NCBI GenBank assembly: GCA_034112325.1
Contig: JAWUVO010000038.1
Location: 1 to 64,000, forward strand
Direction of reading: 5' to 3'
DNA from: Bermanella sp034112325
GTDB lineage: Bacteria; Pseudomonadota; Gammaproteobacteria; Pseudomonadales; Oceanobacteraceae
Length of the DNA: 64,000 bases
Under the pieces are notes generated by a model. It did no database searches, had not been told where the DNA came from, and saw nothing but the letters and a program-made list of their open reading frames with translations. Positions 17,711 through 25,635 of the stretch are shown in pieces. Every line of letters starts with the position of its first letter. The stretch's first letter is position 1. The position numbers and the translations under genes are program-made.

Positions 17711-19330
17711 TTATACCTTGAATTCATTCACAATGGATTTTAGCTGTTCAGCTTGAGCTGATAAACTCTCAGTAGATTCCGCCGTCGCTTTTGCATCCTC
17801 TACGGTTTGCTCAGAGAAATCATCTATACGCACAATATTTTTACTCACGTCTTCTGCTACCGATCTTTGCTCATCGGCGCTAAGCGCTACCATTTGGTTC
17901 ATATTACTTATGGTGTCGATAGAATTTAAAATTTGTTGCAGCGACTTGCCAGTGGATTCTGATTGAGTAACAGATTGGTAGGCTTGGATTTTTGATTTCT
18001 CCATTAATTCAACTGCTTTTTGAGTCCCTACTAATAACTGCCCAATTATTTCTTCTATTTGATTGGTACTTTCACTGGTTCGTCCCGCAAGCGTTCTTAC
18101 TTCGTCAGCTACCACAGCAAAACCTCTGCCTTGCTCTCCAGCACGTGCAGCTTCTATGGCTGCATTAAGCGCTAGAAGATTAGTTTGGTCGGCAATTGAG
18201 CGGATATCTTGTGAACTGGCGCTTATAGTTTGTACTTGATCGGATAGTGTCTGTATTACGTTACGTGCATTCTCTATGTCTTCCGCTAAACACGTGATGG
18301 CTTTAATATTTTCTTGAACAATTACTTGGCTACTGTGAGATTCTTGCTGGCCCTGAGTAGTGGCAGTTGCAGCTTGAGCTGCGTTGCTGGATACCTCAAT
18401 TGCAGTCTGTGCCATTTCAGATACCGCAGTCGCAACCTGTTGTATTTCATGCTGCTGGTTTTCAATACCTGTTCTGGTGTGTTGGGCAATTTTATATACC
18501 TCAGAGGCGCCATTGGTAACGCCATGAGATAAATTTGCTAATACCTTAATCATTAACTGTAAGTGAGTAACAAAGCCGTTAAATCGATCAACCAGTAGAC
18601 CAATTTCATCTTTTGCGTTTGTCTCTAGCCTGACGGTAAGGTCGCCGTTGCCAGTGGACATTTCTTCTAGTTCTTTAACTATGCGATAAATATTCGATGT
18701 CACTTGGCGAGAGATAACCCAGGCTACAAGTAATAATAAAACAATGATCGAAATACCTATCACTAAACCGGTGTTCAAGGTTTGCCGACTTTCTTGTTTG
18801 GCGTTAAGTAGTCGTTCGCTAAAATCACTTAAAGCTTTTACCCTAAATTCTTTTAGGCTTTTGGTAAATTGCTTATAATAACCATGCATATTAGTAGCCA
18901 TGCTTGACATAGCAGATAGAGAGATAGTCCCTTTGATCATGCCCTGTGTTAGTGTGCGGGCACTACTTATGTATTGCTCTAATTCATTTTTTAGCGCTAA
19001 GGCATCCATTTTATAAGCTGGATTTAATTTCTCAATTTTATCTAATAATTGATTAATCTCTTGTTGATTTTGCTCAGCGTCTTTAATTAAATCTATCTCG
19101 CCGTCAGATATAGCGGTTTGCATTAATGTTCGAGCTTCAAATAACAGTAGCCAGATGCGTCCTGTATTGTCTAAAACTGGAAAGTTAATTCTTTCAATAC
19201 TTTCTAGGCGGGCGGTATTATTTTGAGTGCTGCTAAACGTATAGCCAAGATAGCTAACAAATCCTACCGCACCAATTAATGCAATACTGAGTATTTTATA
19301 TTTAAGAGAGAGTTTTGAAAAAAAGTGCAT
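17711..19330 (-). CDS. Methyl-accepting chemotaxis protein
   Basis: A 539-residue transmembrane chemoreceptor. An N-terminal membrane helix (about 9-30) is followed by a roughly 150-residue periplasmic helical bundle, a second membrane helix (about 184-208), a HAMP domain and the cytoplasmic signalling hairpin with the conserved tip DQTNLLALNAAIEAARAGEQ. The ligand cannot be deduced from the sequence. There is no C-terminal CheR-binding pentapeptide. It stands alone between mtnA and the panC terminator. Confidence 0.95.
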   Translation of the reverse strand: MHFFSKLSLKYKILSIALIGAVGFVSYLGYTFSSTQNNTARLESIERINFPVLDNTGRIWLLLFEARTLMQTAISDGEIDLIKDAEQNQQEINQLLDKIEKLNPAYKMDALALKNELEQYISSARTLTQGMIKGTISLSAMSSMATNMHGYYKQFTKSLKEFRVKALSDFSERLLNAKQESRQTLNTGLVIGISIIVLLLLVAWVISRQVTSNIYRIVKELEEMSTGNGDLTVRLETNAKDEIGLLVDRFNGFVTHLQLMIKVLANLSHGVTNGASEVYKIAQHTRTGIENQQHEIQQVATAVSEMAQTAIEVSSNAAQAATATTQGQQESHSSQVIVQENIKAITCLAEDIENARNVIQTLSDQVQTISASSQDIRSIADQTNLLALNAAIEAARAGEQGRGFAVVADEVRTLAGRTSESTNQIEEIIGQLLVGTQKAVELMEKSKIQAYQSVTQSESTGKSLQQILNSIDTISNMNQMVALSADEQRSVAEDVSKNIVRIDDFSEQTVEDAKATAESTESLSAQAEQLKSIVNEFKV

Positions 19331-19484
19331 GCTAATCCTTTGGCCCAGCAGAGAAACGGGTTCATATACTAAGGTTTAGTCAACGCTGCTGCTGGCTTCA
19401 AGTGGAATGGTAGATTATTAGCTAAATTAACCAAAAATCGTGAACCATGACGCTTAAAGTCTAGTATGAGAGGTTAGCAGGTAT

Positions 19485-19510
19485 AAAAAAACCCACATAC
19501 TTTGTGGGTC
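19485..19510 (-). terminator. Rho-independent terminator of the pcnB-folK-panB-panC unit
   Basis: On the minus strand ACCCACA-5 nt-TGTGGGT is followed by seven T, 34 bases past the panC stop. Confidence 0.88.
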
Positions 19511-19543
19511 TACTTTACTAACATGAATGCTTTGAAGACTTGT

Positions 19544-20395
19544 TTAGGCAAGGGTCAGCTTCAGGTTATCAATTAAACGAGCTTTACCTAAAATTGCAGC
19601 TACCAAAATAACTAAGTTTTTATCTTGGGATGAAGCTGGAGCAAGAGTGTCAGCGTTTCTGATCTCTAAATAGTCAGGTTCAAAGCCTAAAGATGCCAGT
19701 TCAGTATTGCCGTTTTTGCACAGCGTTAAATAACCGGTGTTGCCTGATGTTATTGCAGCTGAGATATCAGTTAGTAAGCGAAAAAGGTTACTAGCAGTAG
19801 CTTTTTCTTCAGGGCTCAAGTAATGATTACGCGAACTCATGGCTAGGCCGCTTGTTTCCCGGCAGGTGGCTACGCCGACCACGTCAAAGGGCAGGTTTAA
19901 GTCGCCCACCATTTTTCGAATAACGGCCAGCTGTTGAAAATCTTTTTCTCCAAAAAATGATGCGTCGGGAGCCACCATGTGAAACAGTTTAATAACCACG
20001 GTGGCCATGCCATCAAAATGACCTGGACGACTGTCACCACAAAGTCCTTGGCTAACCACAGGCACGCTCACTGTGGTTTGAGCGTCTTGGCCATGAGGGT
20101 ACATTTCATCGATGGATGGGAAATATAACAAGTCGCAATTATGTTTTGTTAATAACTCTCTATCTGCGTCAAATGTTCTTGGGTAGCGACCTAAGTCATC
20201 TATGTCGTTAAATTGCAGCGGGTTGATAAAAATACTGCTTACCACAAAGTCGCAATCTTCGACGGCTTTGTCTATTAACATCATGTGGCCTTCATGCAGG
20301 CTACCCATAGTTGGCACAAAGCCTACTTTTTTCCCCGCCGCCCTAGCGTGTTTAATTTGGGCTTGAAGGTCACTAACTGTTTCAACTACGTTCAT
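19544..20395 (-). CDS. panC: Pantothenate synthetase
   Basis: Condenses pantoate with beta-alanine using ATP, the last step of pantothenate synthesis. The 283-residue protein has the nucleotide-binding PTMGSLHEGHMMLI motif near residue 28, GEKDFQQL and SSRNHYLS. It overlaps the panB stop by 4 bases. panD is not present in this window. Confidence 0.98.
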   Translation of the reverse strand: MNVVETVSDLQAQIKHARAAGKKVGFVPTMGSLHEGHMMLIDKAVEDCDFVVSSIFINPLQFNDIDDLGRYPRTFDADRELLTKHNCDLLYFPSIDEMYPHGQDAQTTVSVPVVSQGLCGDSRPGHFDGMATVVIKLFHMVAPDASFFGEKDFQQLAVIRKMVGDLNLPFDVVGVATCRETSGLAMSSRNHYLSPEEKATASNLFRLLTDISAAITSGNTGYLTLCKNGNTELASLGFEPDYLEIRNADTLAPASSQDKNLVILVAAILGKARLIDNLKLTLA

Positions 20396-21189
20396 GCTTT
20401 AAATCCGTGCTCCGGCCCTGGAAAAGTGCCATCTTTAACTTCTTGCGCGTAACATTCAAAGGCTTGCTGAATTGTGCGGCCTTCAATCATGTAATTTTTA
20501 ACAAACTTTGGTACATGCCCTGAGTTCATTCCTAGCATGTCGTAGCACACTAATACTTGAGCATCGGTATCTGCGCCTGCGCCAATACCAATCACTGGAA
20601 TGCCCACGGCTTTGGTTAGTTTTTTAGCTAATTCTGAAGGTACACATTCTAACAAGATAAGATCTGCGCCAGCGGCTTCCATCGCTTTAGCATCGGCGAG
20701 CATCTGCGTTGCAGCTGTGTCACTACGGCCTTGAACCTTGTAGCCCCCAAACTTGTGTACGTATTGTGGCGTTAAGCCAAGGTGAGCGCATACAGGGATG
20801 CCTCGCTCACTTAAAGCCTCAACTGTGTCTACTAGCCAAGCCCCACCTTCTAGCTTGACCATTTCAGCGCCTGATTGCATTAGCAATGCAGAGCTCTCAA
20901 TAGCTTGCTCAGGGGTCGCGTAAGACATAAACGGCAGGTCTGACATGATCAAAGCGCCTTGATTGCCCCGCTTAACCGCATCTGTGTGGTAACACATGTG
21001 TTCTAAGGTAACGGGAACGGTGCTGTCTTTCCCTTGAAAAACCATACCCAAAGAGTCACCCACCAAAATAACTTCTATGCCAGCACTGCTAGCTAGGTGA
21101 GAGAAGGTAGCGTCATAGGCAGTGACAACAACGAATTTTTTACTGTCTTGTTTGCGTTGATGCAGGGTGTTTATGGTTGTTTTGCTCAT
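20392..21189 (-). CDS. panB: 3-methyl-2-oxobutanoate hydroxymethyltransferase
   Basis: First committed step of pantothenate synthesis: transfers a hydroxymethyl group from methylene-tetrahydrofolate to ketoisovalerate. The 265-residue TIM-barrel has the metal and substrate motifs VTAYDATFSHL, VGDSLGM and HLGLTPQ, plus the IGIGAG segment. It lies between folK and panC in the same direction; the folate link of PanB may explain the conserved neighbourhood. Confidence 0.98.
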   Translation of the reverse strand: MSKTTINTLHQRKQDSKKFVVVTAYDATFSHLASSAGIEVILVGDSLGMVFQGKDSTVPVTLEHMCYHTDAVKRGNQGALIMSDLPFMSYATPEQAIESSALLMQSGAEMVKLEGGAWLVDTVEALSERGIPVCAHLGLTPQYVHKFGGYKVQGRSDTAATQMLADAKAMEAAGADLILLECVPSELAKKLTKAVGIPVIGIGAGADTDAQVLVCYDMLGMNSGHVPKFVKNYMIEGRTIQQAFECYAQEVKDGTFPGPEHGFKA

Positions 21190-21245
21190 AAAGCACTCGT
21201 TCCGTTTTTTATAAGGGAGCTATAGTCCGGATTTACACTTGGAAG

Positions 21246-21740
21246 TCAATTGCCATTTGCGACCAGTTGTAAGTCAAAGGGGATTTTTTCAAGGTGTTTT
21301 GAAAGTGTTTTGCCATTAATTAAAAGCAGATCGGGTGACAGTTCCATAAGCGGGTACAGCACAAAGCTGCGTTCCAGCATAAAAGGGTGTGGGACGGTTA
21401 ATCTGGGGGTATGAATTTGTGCGTTGCCATAACACAACAGGTCTAGATCTAATGTGCGTTCGCCCCAGTGGCGCTTACGCACCCGACCATGATCCTGCTC
21501 AAGCGATTGCAGTAGGTCTAATAAGTCGTGGGGACCAAGCTGTGTTTGCAAGAATACTGCTGCATTCACATAGTCTGGCTGATCTTGAGGGCCTACAGGT
21601 TTGCTTGAGTAGAGAGAGCTGGCATTGACGTTACGTAAATGGCGATGCCGAGCAAGCTCAATAATCGCTTGTTCAGCTTGCTCGATAGGGTTATGCAGGT
21701 TACTGCCTAACCCTATGTAAACATCAATCCAAGGTTTCAT
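21246..21740 (-). CDS. folK: HPPK: 2-amino-4-hydroxy-6-hydroxymethyldihydropteridine pyrophosphokinase
   Basis: Pyrophosphorylates the pterin in folate synthesis. The 164-residue protein has GLGSNLHNPIEQ at the N-terminus and the signature RHWGERTLDLDLLCYG, which supplies the magnesium-binding Asp pair. It lies 12 bases after pcnB, the classic pcnB-folK pair. Confidence 0.97.
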   Translation of the reverse strand: MKPWIDVYIGLGSNLHNPIEQAEQAIIELARHRHLRNVNASSLYSSKPVGPQDQPDYVNAAVFLQTQLGPHDLLDLLQSLEQDHGRVRKRHWGERTLDLDLLCYGNAQIHTPRLTVPHPFMLERSFVLYPLMELSPDLLLINGKTLSKHLEKIPFDLQLVANGN

Positions 21741-21752
21741 ATGTGCTGCAGC

Positions 21753-23090
21753 TTAAGGCTGAGGGCGGCGTCTTGGTTTACGGTCGCTAGCGTGATTACC
21801 ACCACGGTCTTTATAGTGACGGCTTCGCGAAGGACGAGTTTGCTCACGCGGGTTCAGCTTTTGGTATTCAGTCCACCAATCGCCAGTACCTTGTAAGTTT
21901 TCGCCTATTTCTTCGCGCAGCAAGATAAAATCGTAAGCTGCACGGAAACGTTCATGGCTGTAAATACTGTCAATGTTCTTAGGCAAGCGTTTAACCAAAC
22001 GATGCTGGAGATCCCATATGTCGCGCATAGGGAAAACAAAGCGTTTAGGTATAGAGGTACTTTGCTGCTGGGCAGAAATTACTTCTTGTGCGGCTTGCTG
22101 CATAGCTGGTCCAGCAGGCATTTGCTTTTGAAGCTTGCTGGCTTTCTCTAGCATGGCTGGCCATAAGAATACCGAGAGCAAGAATGCAGGTGTTAATGAC
22201 TTACCCTGCGATACGCGTAAATCACTGTTTTTAAGCGCTTGCACAACCATGTCGCGGTAAATAGGATTTTGTTCAATGCAAACTTGAGTTTGCGGGAATA
22301 ATTGTGCAAACAAGTTTCTTTGTTCTAGTAATTTAAATGTATTGCGCGCGTAGCCAGCCATGAAAAGTTTTAAAGCTTCTTCAAACAAGCGTGGGGCAGG
22401 AATATCACGTAATAATGGAGCCAACTGCTTTATGGGAGCATCGGTTTTCTTTTCGATCTTAAAATCCAGCTTGGCAGCAAAGCGCACCGCACGAATCATT
22501 CGAACTGGATCTTCACGGTAGCGTGTTTCTGGGTCGCCAATCATGCGGATCGACTTATTTTGAATATCTTGAATGCCGCCTTCATAACTGGCAACTGAGA
22601 AATCTTTTACGTTGTAATACAGCGCATTGATGGTGAAGTCGCGTCGAATGGCGTCCTCATCTATGGTGCCGTACACATTGTCACGTAATAGCATGCCTGC
22701 ATCGTTTGTTTTAGATTGCTGCTTGCCTTGCGCATTGTCATGGCTGCTGCGAAAAGTAGCTACTTCAATAACATCACGACCAAATACAACATGTACTAAT
22801 CGAAAGCGACGTCCTATTAAGCGGGAATTACGAAACAGTTTATGTACTTCTTCCGGCTTTGCATCTGTGGCAATGTCAAAGTCTTTAGGCTCTTGGCCCA
22901 GTAATAGATCGCGCACACCGCCACCTACAAGATGAGCTTGATAGCCAGAATTTTGCAGCCGATATAAAACCTTTAGAGCATTCTCACTAATTTTAGTGCG
23001 GCTGATGCCGTGTGTTTTGCGAGCAATGATTTCGGCATTGGCTTCTGCAGATTTTGACTTGGTTAGTTTAGATATTAAGCGTTTAAGCAT
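21753..23090 (-). CDS. pcnB: Poly(A) polymerase I
   Basis: Adds 3' poly(A) tails that destabilise RNAs. The 445-residue protein has the nucleotidyltransferase core LVGGGVRDLLLG and DFDIATDA near residues 56-76, the RRDFTINAL element and a basic Arg/Lys/Pro-rich tail (HYKDRGGNHASDRKPRRRP), all typical of PcnB rather than a CCA-adding enzyme. First gene of pcnB-folK-panB-panC. Upstream lies the CrcZ-like RNA, as in Pseudomonas where crcZ sits between cbrB and pcnB. Confidence 0.96.
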   Translation of the reverse strand: MLKRLISKLTKSKSAEANAEIIARKTHGISRTKISENALKVLYRLQNSGYQAHLVGGGVRDLLLGQEPKDFDIATDAKPEEVHKLFRNSRLIGRRFRLVHVVFGRDVIEVATFRSSHDNAQGKQQSKTNDAGMLLRDNVYGTIDEDAIRRDFTINALYYNVKDFSVASYEGGIQDIQNKSIRMIGDPETRYREDPVRMIRAVRFAAKLDFKIEKKTDAPIKQLAPLLRDIPAPRLFEEALKLFMAGYARNTFKLLEQRNLFAQLFPQTQVCIEQNPIYRDMVVQALKNSDLRVSQGKSLTPAFLLSVFLWPAMLEKASKLQKQMPAGPAMQQAAQEVISAQQQSTSIPKRFVFPMRDIWDLQHRLVKRLPKNIDSIYSHERFRAAYDFILLREEIGENLQGTGDWWTEYQKLNPREQTRPSRSRHYKDRGGNHASDRKPRRRPQP

Positions 23091-23306
23091 GATTCACATG
23101 AATAATAGTAATTAGTATAACCCTAGTTATTTTGGTTAATATGCGCCTGCGATGTATTAATCGTTGCGCCTATAGTGCATTAACCGTGGGTTTCGGCGTT
23201 TGGCGAGTGTACAGAATCCATACGAAATGACAAGTTTGAAAGCTTAAAGGAAATTAGTAGATGTATTGGGTAAATTAGATAAAACAATATAAGGGAGGGG
23301 GTTTTT

Positions 23307-23601
23307 AACAAAATAATCAAGGGTAGCGTTATTATTTTTATTGGTGCTACCCAAGGTTGATTCGAGTGTTTTTCTTATTTTTATTATTTAGGTTCGAATT
23401 GAGTTTTGAGTGTCTGGTACGCCCTTATTGTTATTTTTATAATGGGTCACTACACACTCAAAACACGAATTCTGGTTGCCTGTTATTTTAATTATTATGG
23501 CTACAGAGATGTCAGAAATACTTTATTATTTTTATTTGTGTATTTCTTATATCTCCGTGCAACCTGATTTATTATTTTTATTAGTATCAGTGTTGCAAGT
23601 A
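23307..23601 (-). ncRNA. crcZ: Candidate CrcZ-type small RNA with six CA-motif hairpins
   Basis: Read on the minus strand, this region carries the A-rich element AATAAAAATAATAA or a close variant six times: 23569-23582, 23523-23536, 23483-23497 (degenerate), 23425-23438, 23375-23389 and 23329-23342. Five contain AAnAAnAA, the Hfq/Crc CA motif. Each lies in the loop of an inverted repeat with its own stem, such as GGGTAGC/GCTACCC (23321-23352), AGAAATAC/GTATTTCT (23514-23547) and CTGAT/ATCAG. Established: in Pseudomonas, CrcZ lies between cbrB and pcnB, is made from a CbrB-activated sigma54 promoter and sequesters Hfq with Crc. The position, strand, promoter and motifs all agree. The 5' end is inferred from the promoter; the 3' end is uncertain because the last hairpin has only a T-rich, not pure-T, tail. 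Confidence 0.85.
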
Positions 23602-23610
23602 CTAAGTATA

Positions 23611-23627
23611 AAGCATTTGCTGTGCCA
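23611..23627 (-). promoter_or_regulatory. Sigma54 (-24/-12) promoter of the CrcZ-like RNA
   Basis: On the minus strand the sequence reads TGGCACAGCAAATGCTT. It has the invariant GG at 23626-23625 and GC at 23614-23613 with the required 10-base spacing; the only departure from the TTGC form of the -12 element is ATGC. Transcription should start near 23601, just ahead of the first CA-motif hairpin. Confidence 0.85.
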
Positions 23628-23698
23628 GTTTTAATAAAACCTTTAAAATCAATAGCTTACAGTTATTACGATGCTAATATCTTAATTTGTGTCAGCGG

Positions 23699-23760
23699 TT
23701 TGTTACCAATGGGCGCTTTTTTCTACCCAGTGTGGGGTAGACGGTAACATCGGTAACAAA
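23699..23760. promoter_or_regulatory. Probable CbrB enhancer (TGTTACC/GGTAACA dyads)
   Basis: A perfect 9-base inverted repeat TTTGTTACC (23699-23707) and GGTAACAAA (23752-23760), a further GGTAACA half-site at 23743-23749, and an inner dyad CTACCC/GGGTAG (23723-23740). They lie about 75-135 bases upstream of the sigma54 -24 element, a typical enhancer distance. As I remember it, the Pseudomonas CbrB target is built of TGTTAC/GTAACA half-sites; the binding itself is inference. Confidence 0.65.
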
Positions 23761-24246
23761 ATTGGCCGAAAGTGTCTTTGTAACGAATAAATAACAGGCT
23801 AGCAGGCGGAAAAATTAGGGTATTAAGGTATTTTTTTATCGTTTTTCGACAAAATAGTGACATATCCTTCGCCTGAAGGCTCTGAGTTTAAAGGGGTTGA
23901 GCGAACCAATAAAATATACTGCGAAAAATAAGTATTTTTAAGCCTAGCAATTTAGGGCTGCCTATTTCCATACCTAATGGTAGCTCTAAAGTACGATGCA
24001 AAAGTCTATTTATATATAGCGCACTCTATGTGCCATTTAATAAAATACTTTATAAATCAATTGCTTAGAGTTGATTTTTGGTATGTTTTAGATTGGGTGG
24101 CGTAAAAGTGTTACTAAATATGAGTCGTGTGTACCAAAATGTGGGGTGTGAGGTAACGTATACGTTTGATGCTAAGCATAGTTACCTCTATATGTGTCTC
24201 TTATAGGTGCCTTTATATGTACTTCTGCGTGTTAGCTATTATCTCT
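23761..24246. other. Non-coding stretch between cbrB and the enhancer
   Basis: About 490 bases without a convincing ORF. It holds further half-sites: GTAACG at 23780-23785, TGTTAC at 24109-24114 and a perfect 8-base inverted pair GAGGTAAC (24130-24137) and GTTACCTC (24181-24188), close to the cbrB stop. No clear terminator was seen directly after cbrB. Between 23790 and 24100 I see only AT-rich sequence. Confidence 0.5.
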
Positions 24247-25635
24247 CTATTTAGACTTTTTACGTGGAATACCCAAACGTTGTCTGCGTTCCCATAGGCT
24301 TTTACGGCTGATTCCCAGTTTTAAGGCCAGTTCTGTTTCTGTCATTTTGTCTTCGTTTTCTAACACAAAATGTTGAAAGTAATCATCCAGCGATAATTCA
24401 GATGGGTTGGTCTCGGTTGCCGCGCTTCCTTGCTGAGGGTTTTGCTGTAGCGATTCCATCATAGAGGGCGAGATGTCGCGGTCAGGCTGAACGTCTATGG
24501 CCATAGCTTCAGCTTCTATGGCTTCGCCATCGTTTAAGATAACAGAGCGCTCAACGGCATTTTCTAATTCACGTACATTACCCGGCCAGTTATATTGCGA
24601 AATAGTTTTTAGGCAATGGTCTGTAAATACCAATAACGGACGGTTTAATTTGTCACAGGCTCGCTGTAATAGCTTTTGTGCCAGCTCAAGTATGTCATCA
24701 CCACGATCTCTTAAAGGCGGTAACTTTAGTTCTACTACGTTTAGGCGATAGTATAAATCTTCACGGAACTCGCCTTTTTTAGCCAGTTCTTTTAAGTTGC
24801 GATGGGTAGCAGCCACTAGACGCACATCTACCTTTTTGCTTTGTACACTACCTACGCGTCGAATTTCACTTTCTTGAAGTACTCGTAATAGGCGGGCCTG
24901 GGCTTCTAATGGCAGTTCACCTATTTCATCTAAAAACAAGGTGCCGCCATCAGCGGCTTCTACCAGACCTTGGCGCACAGACGTCGCACCCGTAAATGCG
25001 CCTTTTTCGTGACCAAATAATTCAGACTCAATTAATGTTTCAGGAATTGCGGCACAGTTGACACTGATCATTGGGTTGTCAGCTCTTGGGCTTTGCTCAT
25101 GTATCGCTCTGGCCACAAGTTCTTTACCAGTGCCCGATTCACCCAGTATTAATACTGTCGCGTCTGTTGGGCTTACCTTTCCGATCTTTTTAAACAAGTC
25201 TTGCATCGGTGGGCAGCTACCAATCATGCCAGTGGTTGGGTGTACCTTTTGAATCTCTTTTTTAAGAACGGTGTTTTGACGCTCAAGGCTTTTACCTTTC
25301 AAAATACGCTGTACGGCAATGACCATTTCGTCGTGATCAAATGGCTTAGCAATATAATCCACAGCGCCCATTTTCATTGCATCTACTGCGCTGCGTAAAC
25401 TGGCAAAGCTAGTCATTATTAATACCGGCGCTTTTTTCGCTTTAGTAATTAGTTCGGTACCATTACCACCCGGCAGTCGCAGGTCACTGATGATTAAATC
25501 GTAGCTATCTAAATCTTTTTCTTTGGCTTCGGTAAGGGTGGGGGCTTCATCTACTTGATAGTTATTACGTTCTAACAAGCGACGTAGGGCATTACGAATT
25601 ACTTTTTCATCTTCAACAATTAAGATGTGCGCCAT
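24247..25635 (-). CDS. cbrB: Sigma54-activating response regulator CbrB
   Basis: An NtrC-family regulator of 462 residues: receiver domain with phospho-acceptor Asp51 (IISDLRLPGG), AAA+ domain with Walker A GESGTGKE and the sigma54-contact loop GAFTGA, and a C-terminal Fis-type helix-turn-helix (TELALKLGISRKSLWERRQ). In Pseudomonas CbrB controls carbon/nitrogen balance and drives crcZ. The start overlaps the cbrA stop by one base (TAATG). The sigma54 promoter and enhancer-like dyads 600 bases downstream are its likely target. Confidence 0.95.
   Translation of the reverse strand: MAHILIVEDEKVIRNALRRLLERNNYQVDEAPTLTEAKEKDLDSYDLIISDLRLPGGNGTELITKAKKAPVLIMTSFASLRSAVDAMKMGAVDYIAKPFDHDEMVIAVQRILKGKSLERQNTVLKKEIQKVHPTTGMIGSCPPMQDLFKKIGKVSPTDATVLILGESGTGKELVARAIHEQSPRADNPMISVNCAAIPETLIESELFGHEKGAFTGATSVRQGLVEAADGGTLFLDEIGELPLEAQARLLRVLQESEIRRVGSVQSKKVDVRLVAATHRNLKELAKKGEFREDLYYRLNVVELKLPPLRDRGDDILELAQKLLQRACDKLNRPLLVFTDHCLKTISQYNWPGNVRELENAVERSVILNDGEAIEAEAMAIDVQPDRDISPSMMESLQQNPQQGSAATETNPSELSLDDYFQHFVLENEDKMTETELALKLGISRKSLWERRQRLGIPRKKSK

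Noticed and set aside
23303..23320. Canonical terminator directly after the CrcZ-like RNA
   Set aside because: The last hairpin is followed by TTGATTATTTTGTT, which is T-rich but interrupted; the 3' end is therefore left open.
23307..23601. Repeated AT-rich element as a CRISPR or integron attC array
   Set aside because: The conserved part is the 14-base loop, the flanking stems all differ, spacing is irregular and no cas or integrase gene is present. Location and strand fit CrcZ.
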